DNA of 11,233 nucleotides, from the NCBI GenBank assembly GCA_934365155.1, contig CAKRMZ010000045.1, positions 1 to 11,233 of the forward strand, read 5' to 3'. Positions 7,054 through 11,233 of this stretch are shown piece by piece (the first letter of the stretch is position 1; each line of letters begins with the position of its first letter). The stretch is from an uncultured Eubacteriales bacterium. Lineage in GTDB: Bacteria; Bacillota; Clostridia; Oscillospirales; CAG-272. Below the pieces are notes generated by a model. It did not search any database. It saw only the letters and a program-made list of their open reading frames with translations, and was not told the DNA's origin. The position numbers were made by a program, and so were the translations under genes.

Positions 7054-8976
7054 ATGAGCAAAAAACAAAGGAAAATGTTGATCCGCATCATAATCTCTAC
7101 ATGCATGCTGGTCGTCTTAATACTGCTTCCAAGCGAACTGTTTTCATGGATTGATTCACATCTGTTCCCCTCTGCGGGACGATGGCTTCGTCTGGCGCTC
7201 TACCTCATTGATTACCTTATCATCGGACACGATATTTTGAAAAAAGCTTGGAAAGGAATTCGAAATCGCCAAATCTTTGACGAAAACTTTCTGATGAGTG
7301 TGGCAACACTCGGCGCATTATCGCTGGCAATTTATGAAAACGGCGATTATATGGAAGCCATTGCCGTAATGTTGCTCTATCAAATCGGCGAATGGTTTCA
7401 AAGCTACGCAGTCGGAAAAAGCCGCAAAAACATCACGAGTCTCATGGACATTCGACCGGATTATGCCAATATAGAACAGGATGGGAAACTGCAGCGTGTG
7501 GATCCCGACAGCGTCGCAATCGGCAGCATTATTATTGTGCAGCCCGGCGAAAAAGTGCCGCTCGACGGCATTGTCGTCGAGGGCAATTCCGATTTGAACA
7601 CCGGTGCTCTGACCGGTGAAAGCATGCCTCGCTCGGTCCGTAGCGGCAATAATATTATCAGCGGATGCATTAACATGACCGGTGTTTTAAAAGTCCGCAC
7701 CACCAAAGAATTCGGGGAATCTACCGTTTCAAAAATTCTCGATTTGGTGGAAAATGCCAGCTCCAGAAAATCAAAATCCGAAAATTTCATTTCGAGGTTC
7801 GCCAAAATATACACCCCGATTGTCTGTTATTCTGCGCTCGCTTTAGCGGTACTGCCGCCGATCCTGCGTCTTGTTTTCGGACTCCCTTCCGAGTGGAATG
7901 ATTGGCTCTATCGTGCGCTGACATTTTTAATCATTAGTTGTCCCTGCGCTTTGGTAATCAGTGTGCCGCTAAGCTTTTTCGCCGGTATCGGCGGAGCCGG
8001 AAAAGCCGGTATTTTAATCAAAGGCTCCAACTATTTGGAGAGCCTTTCCAAAGCAAAATGGATTGTATTTGATAAAACCGGCACATTAACACAGGGCATT
8101 TTTGAAGTCAATGCCATTCACCACAGCCCGATTAGTAACGAAATGCTCCTCGAATATGCTGCATTAGCGGAAAGCTCCTCCTCTCATCCGATCAGCAAAA
8201 GTATTCAGCGCGCCTACGGAAAAGAACTCGACCGCAGCCGCGTGAGCGATATTCGTGAAATCAGCGGCAACGGAATCATCGCAAAGGTAGACGGCATCGA
8301 GGTGGCGGCCGGCAATTCCAAATTAATGGAACATTTAAATATAGAATATCACAATTGCCATCAGGCAGGCACCGTTATTCATATGGCCATCGACAACAAA
8401 TATGCAGGACATATTTTAATTTCTGATAAAGTAAAGCCGCATGCCAAAGAAGCCATTGCCTCCTTAAAATCGGCGGGAATCGAAAAGACCGTTATGCTGA
8501 CAGGCGACGCCAAGGCAGTAGCGGATCAGGTTGCTTCATCCTTGGGCATTGACGAAGTCTACAGCGAATTACTTCCGGCCGATAAAGTCAATAAAGTCGA
8601 GGATCTTTTAAAACAAAAACCGAAAAAAGACACCCTTGCTTTTGTCGGTGACGGCATTAATGACGCTCCGGTTTTATCGCGAGCCGATATCGGCATTGCC
8701 ATGGGCGCCATGGGCTCGGACGCAGCCATCGAGGCCGCTGACGTAGTGCTGATGGATGACGATCCGATAAAAATATTAAAAGCCATCAAAATATCTCAAA
8801 AATGTCTGCGAATTGTATATCAGAATATTATTTTTGCACTCAGTGTGAAACTGATTTGCCTGTTGCTCGGTGCATTGGGTTTTGCCAATATGTGGCTGGC
8901 CGTTTTTGCCGATGTGGGCGTCACGATGATTGCGGTACTCAACGCAATCCGGGCATTGCAAGTCAAAAAACTCTGA
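7054..8976 (+). CDS. cadA: Heavy-metal-translocating P1B-type ATPase, Zn/Cd/Pb class (CadA/ZntA-like), without HMA domain
   Basis: Membrane pump that exports divalent soft-metal ions using ATP. All P-type hallmarks are present in the 640 residues: TGES at 187-190 (actuator), SCPCAL with the transport-site CPC at 296-298, the phosphorylation site DKTGTLT at 340-346, the P1B SSHP motif (HP 378-379), TGD at 483-485, and GDGINDAP at 532-539. Residues K599 and D620 (FADVGVTMIAVLNAIRAL, last helix) are as in Zn/Cd pumps and argue against Cu specificity. The N-terminus starts directly with a basic stretch and membrane helix, so no metal-binding domain is fused; the preceding small protein supplies one. 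The start has AAGGGGAG six bases upstream. Zn versus Cd or Pb preference cannot be decided here. Confidence 0.95.
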   Translation: MSKKQRKMLIRIIISTCMLVVLILLPSELFSWIDSHLFPSAGRWLRLALYLIDYLIIGHDILKKAWKGIRNRQIFDENFLMSVATLGALSLAIYENGDYMEAIAVMLLYQIGEWFQSYAVGKSRKNITSLMDIRPDYANIEQDGKLQRVDPDSVAIGSIIIVQPGEKVPLDGIVVEGNSDLNTGALTGESMPRSVRSGNNIISGCINMTGVLKVRTTKEFGESTVSKILDLVENASSRKSKSENFISRFAKIYTPIVCYSALALAVLPPILRLVFGLPSEWNDWLYRALTFLIISCPCALVISVPLSFFAGIGGAGKAGILIKGSNYLESLSKAKWIVFDKTGTLTQGIFEVNAIHHSPISNEMLLEYAALAESSSSHPISKSIQRAYGKELDRSRVSDIREISGNGIIAKVDGIEVAAGNSKLMEHLNIEYHNCHQAGTVIHMAIDNKYAGHILISDKVKPHAKEAIASLKSAGIEKTVMLTGDAKAVADQVASSLGIDEVYSELLPADKVNKVEDLLKQKPKKDTLAFVGDGINDAPVLSRADIGIAMGAMGSDAAIEAADVVLMDDDPIKILKAIKISQKCLRIVYQNIIFALSVKLICLLLGALGFANMWLAVFADVGVTMIAVLNAIRALQVKKL

Positions 8977-8989
8977 TTTTGTATCCAAT

Positions 8990-9029
8990 AAAAATATGCA
9001 CCGGATAATAAAACCGATGCATATTTTTT
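8990..9029. terminator. Bidirectional terminator between the metal pump and tag
   Basis: AAAAATATGCACCGG (8990-9004) pairs with the complementary arm at 9014-9028, with one C/A mismatch, around a nine-base AT-rich loop. The arms are A-rich on the left and T-rich on the right, so each strand ends in a U-run. It fits termination of both convergent transcripts. Confidence 0.88.
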
Positions 9030-9035
9030 ATACGC

Positions 9036-9596
9036 TTATATTTTTGCTAAAAAGCATCCGCTTTCATGGGAATCGATAACGCCGACAGCCTGTAGGTAAG
9101 CATAAACAATTGTGCTCCCCACAAATTTCATTCCCCGCTTTTTTAAGTCTTCCGATATCCGGTCCGAAAGCAAAGACTTGCTAAGCCCTTGCTCATAAAT
9201 CACCTGATTTTCCGTCCAATGCCACAAATAGCGGGCAAAACTCTGATATTCCTTTTGAATATCCTTGAATATTCTTGCATTGCAGATCGCTGCACGGATT
9301 TTCCGTTCATTTCGAACAATTCCCGAGTCCTGTTTCAATATGGCAATTTTTGATTCATCATAGGCACACACCCTGTCTAAATCAAATTGATCAAATGCAC
9401 GGCAAAATGCATCTCGCTTATTTAAAATACACTCCCAGGAGAGCCCGGCTTGAAAGCATTCCAAAATCAACATTTCAAATAATTGATGATCGTCGTACAC
9501 CGCCTTTCCCCATTCCCGGTCATGGTAACGAATATATTGCTCATTCTTGGGATTGGCCCAGGAACATCTGCACTTTCCGTCTGCCCATTTCATCAT
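9036..9596 (-). CDS. tag: DNA-3-methyladenine glycosylase I
   Basis: Base-excision repair enzyme that removes 3-methyladenine from alkylated DNA. Length (186 aa) is normal. The family's zinc ligands are visible: C11 in RCSW, H25 in YHDREWG, H177 and C181 in DSHESGC. LECFQAGLSWECIL (45-58) carries the catalytic-site glutamate (E46) and tryptophan (W54). DLKKRGMKFVGSTIVYAYLQAVGV (150-173) is the conserved C-terminal segment. There are two adjacent ATGs; the first (9596) has GGAGGG nine bases upstream, and use of the second would remove one residue only. It lies convergent to the metal pump and downstream of the repeat array, whose end appears to provide its promoter. Confidence 0.95.
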   Translation of the reverse strand: MMKWADGKCRCSWANPKNEQYIRYHDREWGKAVYDDHQLFEMLILECFQAGLSWECILNKRDAFCRAFDQFDLDRVCAYDESKIAILKQDSGIVRNERKIRAAICNARIFKDIQKEYQSFARYLWHWTENQVIYEQGLSKSLLSDRISEDLKKRGMKFVGSTIVYAYLQAVGVIDSHESGCFLAKI

Positions 9597-9663
9597 CCGA
9601 TTTTTCCCTCCGCCTAAATATTATTTCCCCACAACGACTTTGATTTTCAACTGTGTTTTTTTC

Positions 9664-9692
9664 AATATAGCATGTGACAATCGTTTTTGCAA
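9664..9692 (-). promoter_or_regulatory. Putative tag promoter, with the -35 inside the repeat
   Basis: On the - strand, TTGCAA (9692-9687), a 17-bp spacer and TATATT (9669-9664) lead to a leader of about 60 bases before tag. The -35 and its flank are shared with the second copy of the repeat at 10690-10695. Clear similarity ends around the -10. Confidence 0.5.
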
Positions 9693-9703
9693 TATATTTA
9701 CAA

Positions 9704-9733
9704 AATAAAAGACCGCAACAGCGGTCTTTTATT
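9704..9733 (-). terminator. Terminator hairpin after B1
   Basis: A perfect 13-bp stem (AATAAAAGACCGC with GCGGTCTTTTATT) around the four-base loop at 9717-9720. A-rich and T-rich arm ends allow termination in both directions. It lies 20 bases after the B1 stop. The stem is identical to that at 10707-10736, while the loop differs. Confidence 0.88.
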
Positions 9734-9752
9734 GGCAGTATTAAGTTCAATC

Positions 9753-10121
9753 TCAAAGCCATCCTCGACTTTTCAAGAATTTATCCGGAATTCGCAGCGC
9801 AATTTCCTCTGATATTTGTGCTAAACATTTTCGAAAATCTTCATCGGTATAATAATGACGACCTTCTATCAACGGAACATATTTATTATCTGCGTTCCCA
9901 ATGCTACAACCATATGAGGTGCCTTCGGCAGAAAAAACAATGGTAAAATAATCATAAGCTAAAAATAAAATACTAAATCGAGGAAAGAATTGCCGATACC
10001 TTCCGTCCTCCATATCATCAACTTTTATATCCGAAATCTTATCTCCAAACACTTCTTGAAGTTCTTTGCATATTTGTCCGGATACATTCTCTGCCGTATT
10101 TTCCTCTGGACTGAAATACAT
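9753..10121 (-). CDS. Small unrecognised protein B1, immunity-like, paralog of B2 and A1
   Basis: A soluble, acidic 122-residue protein with no signal peptide or membrane segment. I do not recognise the family with certainty. It differs from B2 (10756-11136) by 19 substitutions and one four-residue gap in my hand alignment. It ends in LRIPDKFLKSRGWL, a signature shared with A1. The middle part (AYDYFTIVF) also aligns with A1 (LYNYFIITM). The start has GGAAAGGGAG nine bases upstream and lies 22 bases after the A1 stop, so A1 and B1 are one operon. Small acidic proteins in tandem duplicated copies downstream of headless reading frames are typical of polymorphic-toxin immunity genes; that is the working guess, not a demonstrated role. 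Confidence 0.8.
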   Translation of the reverse strand: MYFSPEENTAENVSGQICKELQEVFGDKISDIKVDDMEDGRYRQFFPRFSILFLAYDYFTIVFSAEGTSYGCSIGNADNKYVPLIEGRHYYTDEDFRKCLAQISEEIALRIPDKFLKSRGWL

Positions 10122-10143
10122 ATTATTTGTCTCCCTTTCCTTT

Positions 10144-10485
10144 TCACAGCCAACCGTATTTTACTAAATATTTATCCGGTATTCGAAGTTCCGTCTCTTC
10201 GCACAGTTTCCTCAGACTCTCTTCTAAATTTTCATCCGAATAAAACGCAATATCCGTTAGCGGTATATACATATCTTCAGGCATGTTAATTATAAATTGG
10301 ATAAGTCCCCGATCATATTTCATAGTAATAATAAAATAATTATATAGTCGAAACGTAATGTCAAATATAATCTCTCTGTCTTTCGTTTCGGTCACTTTCC
10401 CAATTACAATACCCTCTATTTTCCCTTTAAAAAAACGCTCGATTTTTCGTGCTGTATCCAAACCAAAATCATTCTTTAACTGCAT
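10144..10485 (-). CDS. Small unrecognised protein A1, immunity-like, paralog of B1/B2
   Basis: A soluble protein of 113 residues of uncertain family. From about residue 41 to the end it aligns nearly without gaps to B1 and B2, ending in YSDENLEESL, then LRIPDKYLVKYGWL. The N-terminus (MQLKNDFGLDTARKIERFF) is different and basic. The start codon lies inside the end of the upstream frame T (overlap of 17 bases) and has GGAAAGGAG (10495-10503) nine bases upstream. This is an arrangement often seen between a toxin and its immunity gene. A second copy of its 3' end is present at the window edge. The role as an immunity protein against a toxin tip is inferred from context only. Confidence 0.8.
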   Translation of the reverse strand: MQLKNDFGLDTARKIERFFKGKIEGIVIGKVTETKDREIIFDITFRLYNYFIITMKYDRGLIQFIINMPEDMYIPLTDIAFYSDENLEESLRKLCEETELRIPDKYLVKYGWL

Positions 10486-10765
10486 ACCAAAATTCTCCTT
10501 TCCGGTCTAATTTAGTATATCCATATTTTTCCTGCAAATATTTCCATTCATTTCCAAGTGCGGATTTTGCATATAATTTAGGATCATGCGAAAATCTGAA
10601 TCCTCTTCCCGTTTCTGCCGCAAAATCGATTCCCGGCTTGTTGAGATATTCAAATATTTCATCTTCACTATAACATTTATTGATTGTTTTTGCAATATAT
10701 TTACAAAATAAAAGACCGCTTTTGCGGTCTTTTATTGGCAGTATTAAATTTAATCTCAAAGCCAT
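10469..10765 (-). CDS. Frame T: possible headless toxin-tip remnant upstream of A1
   Basis: The frame is open from ATG 10765 (overlapping the B2 stop) to the TGA at 10469, giving 98 codons. The first 30 or so codons run through the terminator hairpin and promoter-like sequence and are probably not a designed protein part. From about residue 31 (CYSEDEIFEYLNKPGIDF) the sequence looks like a real globular domain: GRGFRFSHD (54-61), YAKSALGNEWKYLQEKYGY (65-83), RKGEFWYAVKE at the end. No ATG, GTG or TTG start lies in frame at the beginning of this body. This fits a displaced C-terminal piece of a larger protein, such as an orphan polymorphic-toxin tip, kept next to its putative immunity gene A1. 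No toxin family was recognised. It could also be a decayed gene or a small real protein started at 10765. Confidence 0.4.
   Translation of the reverse strand: MALRLNLILPIKDRKSGLLFCKYIAKTINKCYSEDEIFEYLNKPGIDFAAETGRGFRFSHDPKLYAKSALGNEWKYLQEKYGYTKLDRKGEFWYAVKE
10667..10695 (-). promoter_or_regulatory. Putative promoter upstream of A1-B1, inside frame T
   Basis: On the - strand, TTGCAA (10695-10690), a 17-bp spacer and TATAGT (10672-10667). It follows directly after the terminator hairpin and would give a transcript carrying the body of T without a start codon, then A1 and B1. The -35 matches the tag promoter element of copy 1. Confidence 0.45.
10707..10736 (-). terminator. Terminator hairpin after B2
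   Basis: The same perfect 13-bp stem as at 9704-9733 (AATAAAAGACCGC with GCGGTCTTTTATT), with a four-base TTTT loop at 10720-10723. It lies 19 bases after the B2 stop and inside the long version of frame T. Confidence 0.88.
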
Positions 10766-11136
10766 CCTCGGCTTCTTAAAAATTTGTCCGGAATTCGCAG
10801 CGCGATCTCCTCCGATATTTGCGCTAAGCACTCTCGAAAATCTTCATCGGTATAATAATGCCATCCTTCTATCAGTGGAATGTATCTATTATCCGCGTTT
10901 CCAACACTACAACCATATGAGGATCCTTCAACAGAAAAAACAATCGTAAAATAATCATAGGCTGAAAATTCAATTGCAAACCGTGGAAAAAATTGCGGAT
11001 AATTTCCGTCAGGGTCATCATCCTCCATATCAACAACTTTTATAGCCGAAATCTTATCCCCAAATACTTCCTGAAGTTCTTTGCATATTTCTCTGGATAC
11101 ATTTTCTGCCGTGCGTTCTTCTGCACTGAAATACAT
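10756..11136 (-). CDS. Small unrecognised protein B2, immunity-like, paralog of B1 and A1
   Basis: An acidic, soluble protein of 126 residues, closely related to B1. It carries four extra residues in an acidic loop (DDPDGNY against DGRY). Most substitutions fall in the first two thirds, while the C-terminal stretch from YYTDEDF to the GWL end is nearly unchanged. The start has GAGAGGAG seven bases upstream and follows the stop of the partial upstream A' gene by 18 bases, the same A-then-B order as in copy 1. The family is not recognised. Retained open frames in both copies suggest both are functional, or were until recently. Confidence 0.8.
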   Translation of the reverse strand: MYFSAEERTAENVSREICKELQEVFGDKISAIKVVDMEDDDPDGNYPQFFPRFAIEFSAYDYFTIVFSVEGSSYGCSVGNADNRYIPLIEGWHYYTDEDFRECLAQISEEIALRIPDKFLRSRGWL

Positions 11137-11154
11137 ATTATTGCTCCTCTCTTT

Positions 11155-11233
11155 TCACAGCCAACCGTATTTCACTAAATATTTATCCGGTATTCGAAGC
11201 TCCGCCTCTTCGCACAGTTTCCTCAGACTCTCT
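11155..11233 (-). CDS. Partial second copy of A (A'), 3' end only
   Basis: The last 25 codons and stop of a gene almost identical to the end of A1: ESLRKLCEEAELRIPDK, then YLVKYGWL. Only one residue differs from A1 (A for T). The rest of the gene lies beyond the window. It shows that the tandem unit contains both A and B. Confidence 0.88.
   Translation of the reverse strand, partial: ESLRKLCEEAELRIPDKYLVKYGWL

Larger units (their letters stand above)
9680..10222 (-). repeat. Tandem module, copy 1 (end of A1, B1, hairpin, -35)
   Basis: This stretch aligns along its length with 10683-11233. The offset is 1003 bases at the left end (GGCAGTATTAA at 9734 and 10737) and 1011 at the right end (TTTTCACAGCC at 10141 and 11152). 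The difference comes mainly from a 12-base in-frame indel in B. The partner copy runs off the window, so the true repeat is at least this long. Confidence 0.92.
10683..11233 (-). repeat. Tandem module, copy 2 (end of A', B2, hairpin, -35), continues beyond window
   Basis: Partner of 9680-10222. The last 82 bases of the window differ at only three positions from 10141-10222 in my hand comparison. The copy is cut by the window edge, so the array is longer than seen here. Confidence 0.92.

Noticed and set aside
9541..9762. Open frame of 73 codons on the - strand starting at the B1 stop and running into tag (the copy 1 counterpart of frame T)
   Set aside because: Its first 28 or so codons are the repeat with hairpin and -35; after that it loses similarity to T apart from a faint CYxE match and overlaps the tag RBS and start. 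It is probably not a gene, at best a trace of a lost T body.
10507..10695. Open frame of 62 codons on the - strand in another frame over T
   Set aside because: The composition is less protein-like than T, and it has no ribosome binding site and no overlap relation with A1.

Overview
The window looks like chromosomal DNA of a low-to-moderate-GC Gram-positive bacterium, most likely of the class Clostridia. The evidence is strong purine-rich ribosome binding sites (GGAG/AAAGGAG type), sigma-A-like TTGACA/TATAAT promoters, compact hairpin-plus-T-run terminators, and the type of protein families present. No rRNA, tRNA, CRISPR array or insertion sequence was seen.

Layout. Positions 1-761 (+) hold the 3' end of pnp (polynucleotide phosphorylase: KH and S1 RNA-binding domains), closed by a clear terminator. 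Next on + are an RlmD/TrmA-type rRNA uracil-C5 methyltransferase (871-2226), an AT-rich promoter region, and a two-gene unit made of an unrecognised six-helix membrane protein (2466-3119) overlapping a PflX-like (COG1313-type) radical SAM protein (3112-4014). Two hairpins (4014-4111) separate this unit from the convergent genes on the - strand: an M18 aminopeptidase (4153-5448) downstream of an AraC-family regulator (5539-6558, GTG start). Divergent from the regulator is a metal-efflux operon on +: a stand-alone HMA metal-binding protein (6780-6998) and a CadA/ZntA-type P-type ATPase that lacks its own HMA domain (7054-8976). A bidirectional terminator separates it from tag (3-methyladenine DNA glycosylase I, 9036-9596, -).

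The unusual part is 9.65 kb to the end, all on the - strand. A module of about 1.0 kb is tandemly repeated and runs off the window. Each unit encodes two small, mutually paralogous proteins (called A and B here) that share the C-terminal signature LRIPDK(Y/F)L..GWL. Each unit is followed by a perfect 13-bp hairpin terminator and, immediately after it, a TTGCAA -35 element with a usable -10 at 17 bp. Between the two units lies a reading frame (T) whose body has no start codon of its own and whose end overlaps the start of A1. The pattern resembles the orphan toxin-tip/immunity cassette arrays of polymorphic toxin loci. That reading is inference: I do not recognise the A, B or T families with certainty. 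The terminal repeat also appears to supply the -35 of the tag promoter.

Apart from this array the genes are housekeeping (RNA turnover, rRNA modification, peptidase, DNA repair) or common accessory functions (Zn/Cd/Pb efflux).
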